Below, in pieces: positions 1 to 8,448 of a stretch of 53,751 nucleotides of DNA. The position numbers were made by a program, and so were the translations under genes. Position 1 is the first letter of the stretch. The number at the start of each line of letters is the position of its first letter. Source of the DNA: Paludibacteraceae bacterium (lineage in GTDB: Bacteria; Bacteroidota; Bacteroidia; Bacteroidales; Paludibacteraceae); the NCBI GenBank assembly GCA_018433525.1, contig JAHDRA010000067.1, positions 1 to 53,751 of the forward strand, read 5' to 3'. Below the pieces are notes generated by a model. It had not been told where the DNA came from. It worked only from the letters and a program-made list of their open reading frames with translations, and made no database searches.

Positions 1-61
1 ATGGTTTTTTGCAAACGATTGATAATTAGATATTTTATTTAACGTTTTTTGATTTGTTTTA

Positions 62-129
62 TTTTCGACAAAAAACATAACAACCTTATTTAGTTTGAGA
101 AAATTTGAGATTTTGTTTGTTGTCGAAAA
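62..129. repeat. Inverted repeat, 16-base arms
   Basis: The arm at 62-77 (TTTTCGACAAAAAACA) is the reverse complement of 114-129 apart from one base, with a 36-base spacer. It could be a terminator or operator for a gene off the left edge, or a decayed element end. Neither a T-tract nor a gene context decides between these. Confidence 0.4.
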
Positions 130-482
130 AATTCAATTTTTCATGATAATCTGCCTTCTTTTACTATCAAAAAAACTTGTCCATTAAAAATTTATTGAAA
201 AAGATTTTATTCATGCAAATTTACAACATTTTAGTGGTTTGCGATGTTTTAAAATTTTGCAAAAACAAATTTTTTCTGAGCGAAATAATATGAGCAAGAT
301 ACTTTTATCCACCCAAACTACATGAAATAAAGAAATTCCTTAAAATTGACTATCCTCGCCGCAAGCATCGAGGAATTCTTACGATTAAAACATTTTCATC
401 TGTCTCAAGGAACCTGAATTTCATTCTCTACGAATAAAGTCTTTATTTTCTTTGCTGGATTTAAAATTTCAAAATTATCTCG

Positions 483-490
483 TAAATTTG
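483..490 (+). promoter_or_regulatory. Candidate -7 promoter element for holB
   Basis: TAAATTTG matches the Bacteroidetes -7 consensus TAnnTTTG and lies 33 bases before the holB ATG. A convincing TTTG -33 box at the usual 19-21 base spacing is not seen (TTTA is closest), so the call rests mainly on the -7 element and its position. Confidence 0.4.
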
Positions 491-523
491 CATGAATATA
501 GAGAATAATTTTTCCGACAAGTC

Positions 524-1675
524 ATGCTGTTTTCTCAAGTTATCGGACAAGAAGAAGTAAAAAAGCGATTGATTCGCACGGTGAAGGAACAGAAAATTCC
601 TCATGCCCAACTATTCTACGGACCTGAAGGGATTGGAAAACTTCCGTTGGCAATAGCCTATGCTCAATACATCTGTTGCGAACATCCGCTCGAAAACGAT
701 GCGTGTGGAGTTTGTCCGTCCTGCGTTCAATTCGGTAAACTGGCGCATCCCGACTTGCATTTTGTCTTCCCTATCATCAAATCGGAGAAAAAAAAATTAC
801 TGGTTTGTGATGATTTTATGGACAGTTTCAGGCAAATATTTGCAGAACGTATTTATTTCAGCCAAAACGACTGGTACCAGAAAATTTACGGCGAAGCCAA
901 GCAAGGAATGATTTATACCAGCGAGGGAGACGAAATTATTCGAAAAGTTAACCTGATGACTTATGAATCAAAGTACAAAGTTATACTTATCTGGTTGCCC
1001 GAGAGGATGAACGACCAATGTGCCAATAAGCTTCTGAAGATACTGGAAGAACCGCCCGAAAACACCGTTTTTCTTTTAGTTTCCAATTCTCACGAAGAAA
1101 TTATTGCCACCATTTTATCTCGCACCCAACAGGTTAAAATTCCCCGCTTAAGCAATGAGGAAATTGCTGAAGCACTTGTTAGCCGTTATCAGATTTCTGA
1201 AAATGAAGCGGCTAATGCAGCTCAAATTTCGGAAGGAAGTTTTCTGAAAGCTTTGGCTCTGATAGACGAGAACAACGTAAACAGGGAAAATTTTGAACAT
1301 TTTGTAAATATTATGCGTTTAGCATGGATAGTTGGCAACAAAGGCGATTATGCATCATTGAAAAAAATCCGGCAATGGTCCGAAGAAATGGCTGCCGCAT
1401 CAGTGGGCAGAGAAGGACAGAAAAAATTTTTGAGTTATGCACAACGCATGATTCGCGAAAATTTCATTTTCAATCTGCATCAGCCCGAACTGAATTTTAT
1501 GACTTCGTTTGAAAAAGAATTTTCAGTCGGATTTGCTCCATTTATCAACGAAACCAATGCCGAAGACATGATGAATGAGTTTGCGTTAGCAGAACGGCAC
1601 ATCGAACAAAACGTCAATTCAAAAATGGTTTTTTTTGATTTGGCGTTGAAAATCACTAAATTGCTTAAAAAATAA
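524..1675 (+). CDS. holB: DNA polymerase III delta' subunit
   Basis: This is the clamp-loader delta' subunit, which with gamma/tau and delta opens the sliding clamp onto primed DNA at the replication fork. The 383-residue protein starts with the typical VIGQEEV segment and has a degenerate Walker A (GPEGIGK, residues 33-39, followed by Leu instead of Ser/Thr, as expected for a subunit that does not hydrolyse ATP). A four-cysteine zinc module follows within about residues 51-67 (CC...C..C..C), then KLLKILEEPP and an SRT sensor-like motif (ILSRTQQV). Length and domain order fit HolB. It heads a compact + strand run (PSP1 gene, gldH, trmB, mrp). The ATG at 524 is 33 bases downstream of a TAnnTTTG box, which supports this start. 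Confidence 0.93.
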   Translation: MLFSQVIGQEEVKKRLIRTVKEQKIPHAQLFYGPEGIGKLPLAIAYAQYICCEHPLENDACGVCPSCVQFGKLAHPDLHFVFPIIKSEKKKLLVCDDFMDSFRQIFAERIYFSQNDWYQKIYGEAKQGMIYTSEGDEIIRKVNLMTYESKYKVILIWLPERMNDQCANKLLKILEEPPENTVFLLVSNSHEEIIATILSRTQQVKIPRLSNEEIAEALVSRYQISENEAANAAQISEGSFLKALALIDENNVNRENFEHFVNIMRLAWIVGNKGDYASLKKIRQWSEEMAAASVGREGQKKFLSYAQRMIRENFIFNLHQPELNFMTSFEKEFSVGFAPFINETNAEDMMNEFALAERHIEQNVNSKMVFFDLALKITKLLKK

Positions 1676-1778
1676 AATTTATGAACAGACGGAAAACCTT
1701 TAAAGAAATAATCGAACACAATAAAATCTATTTTTCATTTGGGTCTTCCGGAAAATAAAATATTATCATTCAAAAATT

Positions 1779-2996
1779 ATGGATTATCGATTAGATATAG
1801 GCGGTTACCAAATAAAAAAGAAAAGCTGTAACCGATGCGGCAATCTGAAACTTAGCGTTCACGACTGGATGGCCGATTTGCCGGAGTCGCAGAAAGAAAC
1901 CGATTTGGTGGAAGTGCAGTTTAAAAACACCAGAAAAGGATACTATCTCAACAGTACCAAAATTCCTCTTGAGAAAGGGGACATAGTGGCAGTCGAATCA
2001 TCACCGGGACACGACATTGGCGAAGTTACGCTGGTAGGGAAGCTGGTATTGCTGCAAATGAAAAAGAACAATGTTCATCCCGAAAAGATGGAAATCAGGC
2101 GAATTTACCGAAAAGCCAAAGATACCGACCTTCAAAAATATCAGGAAGCCAAAAACAGGGAACACGCTACCATGATTCAGGCCAGACAAATAGCCGAAAG
2201 GATGAACCTGAAAATGAAAATTGGAGATGTAGAATTTCAGGGCGATGGAAATAAGGCCATTTTTTACTACATCGCCGACGAACGGGTAGATTTCAGGGAA
2301 CTGATAAAGGTATTTGCAGAAACTTTCCATGTGCGCATTGAAATGAAACAGATTGGTGCCCGTCAGGAAGCAGGGCGTATAGGAGGAATTGGCCCTTGTG
2401 GAAGAGAATTGTGCTGCGCTTCGTGGATGACCTGTTTCAATTCTGTTGCCACCAGCTCAGCCCGCTGCCAGGATATTTCGCTCAATCCACAAAAATTGGC
2501 CGGCCAATGCAGCAAATTAAAGTGCTGTATGAATTACGAACTGGATACCTACCAGGAAGCCATGAAAGAATTTCCATCCAAAGAAATTCAGCTCGAAACG
2601 CTTGACAATACTTATTATCATTTCAAAACAGATGTTTTCAAGGGACAAATAACCTATTCCACTGCTCAAAATTTTGGTGCCAACATTATAACTATTTCAG
2701 TTCAAAGAGCTAAAGAGGTGATTGCCATGAACAAAAAAGGTCAGAAACCGGAAAAACTCGAGGAAATTTCGGAGGAAACATCGCAACCTCGAGTAGTACA
2801 GGATTTTGAAAATGTTGTAGGTCAGGAAAGTGTTACCCGTTTTGACGAGCGAAAACGGAAAAATCCACGCTTCAAAAATAAAAACAAAAAACAGAAAAAT
2901 AATCCCGACACAAACGGACAACCAGCCTCCGAACATAAAATTGCAAAACCAATCAAGAAAAATGAACAAAACAAAGAAAATAACAACAACAAGTAA
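1779..2996 (+). CDS. ricT: RicT/YaaT-like PSP1-domain protein
   Basis: A 405-residue protein with the PSP1 C-terminal conserved region (about residues 55-290). In Bacillus the homologue RicT (YaaT) forms an Fe-S-containing complex with RicA and RicF that affects RNase Y and phosphorelay signalling; the role in Bacteroidota is not established. Two cysteine-rich motifs are visible, GPCGRELCCASWM and QCSKLKCCMNYE, which are the conserved cysteines of the family and plausible metal or Fe-S ligands. The last ~60 residues are Lys/Asn-rich and low-complexity. The 3' end overlaps gldH by 35 bases. The pairing of PSP1 and gldH with holB is, as I recall, a common Bacteroidetes arrangement. Family assignment is firm; the symbol is by homology only. 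Confidence 0.88.
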   Translation: MDYRLDIGGYQIKKKSCNRCGNLKLSVHDWMADLPESQKETDLVEVQFKNTRKGYYLNSTKIPLEKGDIVAVESSPGHDIGEVTLVGKLVLLQMKKNNVHPEKMEIRRIYRKAKDTDLQKYQEAKNREHATMIQARQIAERMNLKMKIGDVEFQGDGNKAIFYYIADERVDFRELIKVFAETFHVRIEMKQIGARQEAGRIGGIGPCGRELCCASWMTCFNSVATSSARCQDISLNPQKLAGQCSKLKCCMNYELDTYQEAMKEFPSKEIQLETLDNTYYHFKTDVFKGQITYSTAQNFGANIITISVQRAKEVIAMNKKGQKPEKLEEISEETSQPRVVQDFENVVGQESVTRFDERKRKNPRFKNKNKKQKNNPDTNGQPASEHKIAKPIKKNEQNKENNNNK

Positions 2997-3453
2997 ATTT
3001 GTTTTGCTTTTGTCCATCACCTGTTTGATAGTTTCCTGCAACCGAAATGATGTTTATTTGCAGTATCGTTCACTGCCCACAAAAGGTTGGAACAAAGATT
3101 CGGTGCTGACTTTCGATGTACCCATTACTGATACAACCTCTCTTTATAATGTTTACGTCAATATCCGTCATCGAGGCGAATATCCGTATCAGAATCTTTG
3201 GTTTTTCCTTCGTCAAGCTACTCCTTTGATGGACACCTTGCAAAAAGACACCATTGAATGCTATCTTGCCGATCAGCGTGGAAAATGGCTCGGGTCGGGA
3301 GTTGGTTCCGTTTATGAAATGCCGATTCTTTATCGTCAAAAAGTTAGTTTTCCTCGTGCCGGAATTTATCGATACCAAATTATTCAAGGGATGCGAGATT
3401 CCATCCTTGCCGGCATTAACGATGTGGGTATTAAAATCGAAAAAGTCAAGTAA
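2962..3453 (+). CDS. gldH: GldH-family lipoprotein
   Basis: A 163-residue lipoprotein. The ATG at 2962 is chosen because it begins a proper signal peptide (MNKTKK, then a hydrophobic run ending in the lipobox LIVSC, Cys26); the upstream extension to 2830 lies inside the preceding gene and has no signal-like content. The remainder (YLQYRSLPTKGWNKDSVLTF..., then a beta-rich domain with YPYQNLWFFL) matches the GldH family, first described as required for gliding in Flavobacterium but widely present in non-gliding Bacteroidales, where its job is unknown. It overlaps the PSP1 gene by 35 bases in another frame, suggesting translational coupling. Confidence 0.85.
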   Translation: MNKTKKITTTSKFVLLLSITCLIVSCNRNDVYLQYRSLPTKGWNKDSVLTFDVPITDTTSLYNVYVNIRHRGEYPYQNLWFFLRQATPLMDTLQKDTIECYLADQRGKWLGSGVGSVYEMPILYRQKVSFPRAGIYRYQIIQGMRDSILAGINDVGIKIEKVK

Positions 3454-3470
3454 CAAGAAATTTCGGTACC

Positions 3471-4232
3471 GTGAGTAAAAACAAACTGGCAAAATTTGCC
3501 GAAATGGAAACTTTTCCACATGTTTTTCAGTTTCCTGCCAAAATTGTGAGGAACGAGGATTCAAATTTCGAAATGCAGGGGAAATGGAACGAGAAATTTT
3601 TTGGCAATTCAAATCCCATTGTTCTCGAATTGGGATGTGGTAAAGGAGAATATACCGTCGGCTTGGCTGAAATTTTTCCTGAAAAAAACTTTATTGGCGT
3701 CGATATTAAGGGAGCACGTATGTGGAGGGGAGCTAAATATTCGTTTGAAAAGAAAATTCCAAATGTAGCTTTTTTGCGTACACGCATTGAAATGCTCCAT
3801 TACTTTTTTGGAGAGAATGAAATCAGTGAAATATGGTTGACTTTCCCCGATCCACAAATGAAAAAAATCACCAAAAGACTTACTTCATCCGGATTTCTGA
3901 AACTGTATAGCCGTTTCACTGCCGAAAATGCTTTGATTCATTTGAAAACTGACAGCAATTTTTTGTTTACCTATACGATGGAACTGTTGAAATTGAACCA
4001 TTTCCCTATAGAATTTTCAACCGACAATTTATATGAAATTGCCAGTGATCATCCTATACTCAGCATCAAAACCTTTTATGAAGAACAGTGGATCGAAAGA
4101 GGAATCCCCATAAAATATATCGAATTCAAACTCGAAAAAAGAATCGAAATTCTCGAACCTGAAGTAGAAATCGAGCACGATCAATATAAAAGTTTTGGAA
4201 GAAGGCCAAAACATGAAACAACTAAAAATTAA
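3471..4232 (+). CDS. trmB: tRNA (guanine-N7-)-methyltransferase
   Basis: The 253-residue protein is a class I SAM-dependent methyltransferase of the TrmB family, which makes m7G at position 46 of tRNA. The SAM-binding motif LELGCGKGEY is at residues 52-61, and the family signature motif (IWLTFPDPQMKK) is clear. The C-terminal LEKRIEILEPEV tail is longer than in E. coli. The start is GTG at 3471, 17 bases after the gldH stop; no in-frame ATG precedes the conserved region other than internal Met12. The gene is co-oriented with gldH and mrp and probably co-transcribed. Confidence 0.92.
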   Translation: MSKNKLAKFAEMETFPHVFQFPAKIVRNEDSNFEMQGKWNEKFFGNSNPIVLELGCGKGEYTVGLAEIFPEKNFIGVDIKGARMWRGAKYSFEKKIPNVAFLRTRIEMLHYFFGENEISEIWLTFPDPQMKKITKRLTSSGFLKLYSRFTAENALIHLKTDSNFLFTYTMELLKLNHFPIEFSTDNLYEIASDHPILSIKTFYEEQWIERGIPIKYIEFKLEKRIEILEPEVEIEHDQYKSFGRRPKHETTKN

Positions 4233-4252
4233 AAATCTTAGAACATAAAATA

Positions 4253-5371
4253 ATGAATCTATATCCTAAATTAATTCTGGAAGCCCTTTCACACGTACGT
4301 TATCCGGGCAAAGGTCAGGATATTGTATCTTTGGGCATGGTGCAGGATAATATCCGTATTGAAGGAAACAAAGTAAGCTTTTCTCTGATTTTTGAAAAGC
4401 CCAACGATCCGTTTGTAAAATCGCTTGTTAAAGCAGCTGAACAAGCTGTGTTGACTTATGTGGGAAAAGAAGTGGACATAAAAGGAAACATAACAGCAGT
4501 TTTCAAAAAAGAAATTCCGACAGCCAAAGAAAACTCCATTCTTCCGGGAGTAAGTAATATTATTGCCGTTTTTTCGGGCAAGGGAGGTGTGGGAAAATCT
4601 ACCATTGCTGCAAATCTTGCCGTAGCGCTTGCTTCGCTCGGATACAAAGTTGGACTTCTCGATGCCGATATTCACGGACCTTCCGTTCCCAAAATGTTTG
4701 GATTGGAAGATGCACGGCCTTTTTTGGAAGAAGTTGACGGGAAAGGACTGATTGTTCCTATCGAAAAATACGGCATTAAACTTCTGTCCATCGGTTTTTT
4801 TGTCGATCCCAACAATGCTTTGGTATGGCGTGGTTCAATGGCAAGTAATGCCCTCAAACAGCTGATCACCGACGCACATTGGGGCGAGCTGGATTATTTT
4901 ATCATGGATTTGCCGCCCGGAACCGGCGACATTCACCTCACACTGGTACAAACAATGGGCATTACGGGCGCAATTGTGGTAACAACGCCACAAGAGGTAG
5001 CTTTGGCCGACGCCAGAAAAGGCATCAATATGTTTACCAACGAAAAAGTGAACGTTCCTGTACTTGGCTTGGTAGAAAATATGGCATGGTTCACGCCTGC
5101 AGAACTTCCGGAAAACAAATACTATATTTTCGGAAAAGAAGGAGGAAAACGACTGGCTGAAGAATTCAACATCCCGTTGCTCGGACAAATTCCGATAGTA
5201 CAAAGCATTCGGGAATCGGGCGATGCCGGGAAACCGATTGCAACGGAAGAAGACAGCATTTTATCGGTTTCTTTCCGACAACTGGCTGAAAATGTAGTAG
5301 CTGCTGTCGAACAAAGAAATAAAATTATGGAGAAAACCAAAAAGGTGGAAATCAATCATCCCCGTAAGTAA
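4253..5371 (+). CDS. mrp: Mrp/ApbC-family Fe-S cluster carrier ATPase
   Basis: This is a P-loop ATPase of the Mrp/ApbC/NBP35 group, which delivers Fe-S clusters to apo-proteins. The 372-residue protein has an N-terminal MIP18/DUF59 domain (residues 1-85) and a deviant Walker A GKGGVGKS (109-116), followed by LLDADIHGPSVP and the MDLPPGTGD motif. The cluster-binding CxxC that sits before the YIFG segment in enterobacterial and eukaryotic members is not present: this stretch reads AWFTPAELPENKYYIFG with no cysteine. That may be a lineage trait, but it makes cluster transfer less certain than the name suggests. It lies 20 bases after trmB. Confidence 0.9.
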   Translation: MNLYPKLILEALSHVRYPGKGQDIVSLGMVQDNIRIEGNKVSFSLIFEKPNDPFVKSLVKAAEQAVLTYVGKEVDIKGNITAVFKKEIPTAKENSILPGVSNIIAVFSGKGGVGKSTIAANLAVALASLGYKVGLLDADIHGPSVPKMFGLEDARPFLEEVDGKGLIVPIEKYGIKLLSIGFFVDPNNALVWRGSMASNALKQLITDAHWGELDYFIMDLPPGTGDIHLTLVQTMGITGAIVVTTPQEVALADARKGINMFTNEKVNVPVLGLVENMAWFTPAELPENKYYIFGKEGGKRLAEEFNIPLLGQIPIVQSIRESGDAGKPIATEEDSILSVSFRQLAENVVAAVEQRNKIMEKTKKVEINHPRK

Positions 5372-5428
5372 TACAGAAAATGGCGTTAACAAGATAAAGC
5401 ATAACTTCATTAGTTTTCACTTTAGGGC

Positions 5429-5462
5429 TTGTTTCTCTTTAAAATAAAAAGACTTATCTTTG
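5429..5462 (+). promoter_or_regulatory. Candidate promoter for the beta-barrel gene
   Basis: TATCTTTG at 5455-5462 matches the Bacteroidetes -7 element. A TTTC at 5432-5435 lies 19 bases upstream as a likely -33 box, inside TTGTTTC. The predicted start of transcription is about 25 bases before the ATG at 5493. Confidence 0.55.
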
Positions 5463-5492
5463 CCTCAGAAAACTTTTTACAATTGCATATAC

Positions 5493-6155
5493 ATGAAAAA
5501 GTCTTTAAAACCCGTATTTATTTTGACCGGGATATTGTATTTTTATCTTCCTCTTTCCGCCCAGACATACAGAATCGAAGCAGGCTATTTGAATCATGTG
5601 CGCAGTGGTTCAGGGTTAAGCTCCACTTATTTTGATGGTGCACAAGTAGGTGTATCATCCGACTTTGCCCTGAAAAACAATTTCAGTTATTCTGTAGGTG
5701 GCTATTATTCGTTTCTGTATTCCTTCAAGGAACAGCTTTTTCCACACGATACGTATGTTCGCTATACCACATACTCACATTCATTGGATATTCCGGTCAG
5801 ACTTAACTACACCTTGACCATAAAAAAGGTAAAATTGTTTGCCTATGCCGGACCAAATTTTAATATCGGATTATATCAGCCCCAAAAAACCGTTTCTACA
5901 TTAACACCCGAACTCACCGAACTTGTTCAGGAATTTCAACACGTTACCATTCCTCTGGGCACCACACATTCCGAATTGTATAACGATAACGTATTGAGAA
6001 GGTTGAATATTCAACTGGGAGCCGGAGGCGGTATTCAGTGGAGAAAATATCGTTTAAAGAGTGGTTACGATTTTGGATTGCTCGATTTGTATAAATCCAA
6101 AACTGCAAGTCTTCACCAAAGTGGGTGGTTTGTTTCTTTTGGTTATGAATTTTAG
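5493..6155 (+). CDS. Outer-membrane beta-barrel (porin-like) protein 1
   Basis: A 220-residue protein with a signal peptide (MKKSLKPVFILTGILYFYLPLSAQ) followed by alternating hydrophobic/aromatic strands and an aromatic C-terminal residue (VSFGYEF), the usual mark of an outer-membrane beta-barrel of the PF13568 type. The ATG at 5493 is preferred over upstream in-frame starts because it gives the signal peptide and lies just after the promoter. It resembles the next gene (GYDFGLLDLYKS here versus GYDWGLLDTNNS there; AYAGPNFNIG versus FGGPSFNVG), so the two are tandem paralogues. No substrate or partner can be read from the sequence. Confidence 0.75.
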   Translation: MKKSLKPVFILTGILYFYLPLSAQTYRIEAGYLNHVRSGSGLSSTYFDGAQVGVSSDFALKNNFSYSVGGYYSFLYSFKEQLFPHDTYVRYTTYSHSLDIPVRLNYTLTIKKVKLFAYAGPNFNIGLYQPQKTVSTLTPELTELVQEFQHVTIPLGTTHSELYNDNVLRRLNIQLGAGGGIQWRKYRLKSGYDFGLLDLYKSKTASLHQSGWFVSFGYEF

Positions 6156-6295
6156 TTAAACTATTGTTTGTAAACAACTTATCCTGAATCTAAAATCGAC
6201 TTTTTAACTTGTAAAAACTTCTTTATTACTCATTGGTATATTTTTTGTTTTTGGTTCTTAACTAAAATTCAGTTATCAACTTAAAATCAAAAAGT

Positions 6296-6931
6296 ATGAA
6301 AAGAGTTAAGTTTTTTGTTACTACAATCATTTTGTTTGCTGCTGTTACGGTCAATGCGCAAAGTTTCGGATTGGAAGCCGGTTACGGAAATTCTTCTACT
6401 TTTTTAGGAGAAGGCGATACGCTCAACACATTAAATGGATTTCATATTGGGCCCACAGCCGAATTGCAAATTCAAGGGCCACTGAGTTTGCAATATGGAT
6501 TTTTCTACAATTTTCTAACCAGCAGCAAAACCTACGAAAATTCGTTGGTCGATACCAACATCTCCACCACCTTCCATTCGATAGATATTCCGGTTCGATT
6601 GGCGTTTACCGTTCCTGCCGGCAACAATGTCGGGGTATTTATTTTCGGAGGACCAAGTTTTAATGTCGGTATCAGCAAGAAATCGACAGGAAAGGTTATC
6701 AGAGGTTTAAGCACATTTGAAATACCCACAATCGATTATTATAAAACTGACGACGAAGGCAACAGCCGGCAATCGCGTTTTGATATTCAAATGGGTGTTG
6801 GAGCCGGTATAAAAGTTAATGGCGTTCAACTTCGAGTGGGCTACGACTGGGGATTGCTGGATACCAACAACAGTGAAAACTACACTTTGACTCGCGACGA
6901 ATTCAAGGCTTCAATAGGATTTGATCTCTAA
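6296..6931 (+). CDS. Outer-membrane beta-barrel (porin-like) protein 2
   Basis: A 211-residue paralogue of the preceding barrel. It has a signal peptide (MKRVKFFVTTIILFAAVTVNAQ), about eight predicted strands, the shared SIDIPVRLAFTVP and GVGAGIKVNGVQLRVGYDWG segments, and an aromatic/hydrophobic C-terminus (ASIGFDL). At about 200 residues it suits a small eight-stranded barrel. A strong terminator-like hairpin follows at 6964-7003. Function unknown; the pair may have arisen by tandem duplication followed by substantial divergence. Confidence 0.75.
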   Translation: MKRVKFFVTTIILFAAVTVNAQSFGLEAGYGNSSTFLGEGDTLNTLNGFHIGPTAELQIQGPLSLQYGFFYNFLTSSKTYENSLVDTNISTTFHSIDIPVRLAFTVPAGNNVGVFIFGGPSFNVGISKKSTGKVIRGLSTFEIPTIDYYKTDDEGNSRQSRFDIQMGVGAGIKVNGVQLRVGYDWGLLDTNNSENYTLTRDEFKASIGFDL

Positions 6932-6963
6932 ACTGCGAGAAAAATAAATTTTCTACATTCTAT

Positions 6964-7003
6964 AAAAAGGCTTAACTCTATGAATGTGTTTGGCCTTTTT
7001 TTG
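6964..7003 (+). terminator. Rho-independent terminator after the barrel genes
   Basis: AAAAAGGC at 6964-6971 pairs with GCCTTTTT at 6993-7000, followed by further T residues. The loop is long (about 21 bases). It lies 33 bases after the second barrel gene and before the murF promoter. Confidence 0.55.
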
Positions 7004-7046
7004 TTAAAATGATTTGAATGTTTCCATTCATTCAGAGGATTATCAC

Positions 7047-7054
7047 TATTTTTG
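7047..7054 (+). promoter_or_regulatory. Candidate -7 element for murF
   Basis: TATTTTTG fits TAnnTTTG and is 34 bases before the murF ATG, downstream of the preceding terminator. No clear -33 TTTG at ideal spacing; TTTC at 7021-7024 is 22 bases upstream. Confidence 0.45.
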
Positions 7055-7088
7055 TGATGAATTAGCCTAAAAAATTTTATTTGACTTC

Positions 7089-8393
7089 ATGCAACTATAC
7101 GATATATTTCTACAACACCCTATTATTACTACCGATAGCAGAAACTGTCCGGAAAATTCTCTTTTTTTCGCATTGAAAGGTGAAAATTTTGATGCCAATG
7201 CTTTTGCTCTTTCAGCGTTGGAAAAAGGTTGTGCTTTCGCTGTGGTTGACGAAAAAGAATATGCTGTTGACAATCGTTTTATATTGGTTGATGATGTACT
7301 GAAAACACTTCAGCAACTGGCACACTTTCACCGTCAACAAATGGATATTCCTGTTCTGGGGATTACCGGCACAAACGGGAAAACCACTACAAAAGAGCTT
7401 ATTACCGCAGTGTTAAGAGAAAAGTTCAATATCCTTTCTACGCAGGGAAATCTGAACAATCATATCGGTGTGCCATTGACTTTATTGCAATTGAAGCCCG
7501 AACATCAGTTGGCAGTTATTGAAATGGGAGCGAATCATCCCGGTGAGATTGATCAATTGTGCCAAATCGCGGCTCCGAATTATGGGCTGATAACGAATGT
7601 CGGAAAAGCACACTTGGAAGGTTTTGGGTCCTTTGAAGGCGTCATGCGCACAAAAGGCGAATTGTATGACTATGTTTTTCGGCATGGCAAAAAAATTTTT
7701 ATCGACAAAAATAATAATTTCCTCCGTGAAATGGCTTTCAGTGCAGGTTTTTCGACGAGTGAGAGAATTATTGAATATGGCTTGAACATTCCCAATAAAG
7801 AGCCGGCTGCAATTTCGGGAGAAATTTTGGAAAATTCCGTTTTTCTTAAAATGAATTGTCATACACCCGAAGGCACTTTTATTGTTGAAACACGATTGAT
7901 TGGCGCATACAACGCTGAAAATATTTTGGCTGCCATAGCTGTAGGTTCATTCTTTGGTGTAGAAAACAATGCCATACAACGAGGCATTGAAAATTATATT
8001 CCACAGAATAATCGGTCGCAACTGACCATCACGCAAAAAAACAAATTGATTGTGGATGCTTACAACGCAAATCCTTCGAGCATGAGCGCTGCCATAAAGA
8101 ATTTTGCTCGGATGGAAGGAGAACCCAAGACGCTGATTATTGGCGACATGCTCGAACTTGGTAAACAAAGCGAAGAAGAACATCGGAATATTATTCTACT
8201 TCTTCAACAAAATGGTTTTAAAAACGTTTTGCTCGTTGGATCTCAGTTTCAAAAGGTCAACGACAACTATCGGACTTTTCAAAACGTGGAAGATTTAATC
8301 AAATATTTGGAATCAAGCCCGTTGCAAGGACAAAATATTCTTATTAAGGGTTCCAGAGGAATACATCTGGAAAAAGTTTTGCCATTTTTATAA
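7089..8393 (+). CDS. murF: UDP-N-acetylmuramoyl-tripeptide--D-alanyl-D-alanine ligase
   Basis: MurF adds the D-Ala-D-Ala dipeptide to the UDP-MurNAc-tripeptide in the cytoplasm, completing the peptidoglycan precursor. In the 434-residue protein the N-terminal Mur ligase domain carries the TTDSR motif, the ATP-binding P-loop GTNGKTT is at residues 94-100, and HIGVPLTLL, EMGANHPGEI and GAYNAENILAA are typical of the central and C-terminal Mur ligase domains. Length is normal. It has its own promoter-like element and does not sit in a dcw cluster here; a coiled-coil membrane protein follows after 55 bases. Confidence 0.93.
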   Translation: MQLYDIFLQHPIITTDSRNCPENSLFFALKGENFDANAFALSALEKGCAFAVVDEKEYAVDNRFILVDDVLKTLQQLAHFHRQQMDIPVLGITGTNGKTTTKELITAVLREKFNILSTQGNLNNHIGVPLTLLQLKPEHQLAVIEMGANHPGEIDQLCQIAAPNYGLITNVGKAHLEGFGSFEGVMRTKGELYDYVFRHGKKIFIDKNNNFLREMAFSAGFSTSERIIEYGLNIPNKEPAAISGEILENSVFLKMNCHTPEGTFIVETRLIGAYNAENILAAIAVGSFFGVENNAIQRGIENYIPQNNRSQLTITQKNKLIVDAYNANPSSMSAAIKNFARMEGEPKTLIIGDMLELGKQSEEEHRNIILLLQQNGFKNVLLVGSQFQKVNDNYRTFQNVEDLIKYLESSPLQGQNILIKGSRGIHLEKVLPFL

Positions 8394-8448
8394 GTTTATT
8401 TCATTTAATGAATTTCTATCATTTAACAACTTAATTATGTCTATCTGA

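Larger units (their letters stand above)
1..523. other. AT-rich intergenic region upstream of holB
   Basis: No convincing coding region is seen. The stretch is very AT-rich. It holds an inverted repeat with 16-base arms at 62-77 and 114-129 (one mismatch, core TTTTCGACAA), a small more GC-rich hairpin-like segment near 351-377 (CTCG...CGAG), and a promoter-like element just upstream of holB. An upstream gene may lie beyond the window edge, but nothing here shows its end. Confidence 0.5.

Noticed and set aside
3070..3612. 180-codon - strand frame over gldH/trmB
   Set aside because: Overlaps two co-directional genes with clear signal peptide and methyltransferase motifs on the other strand.
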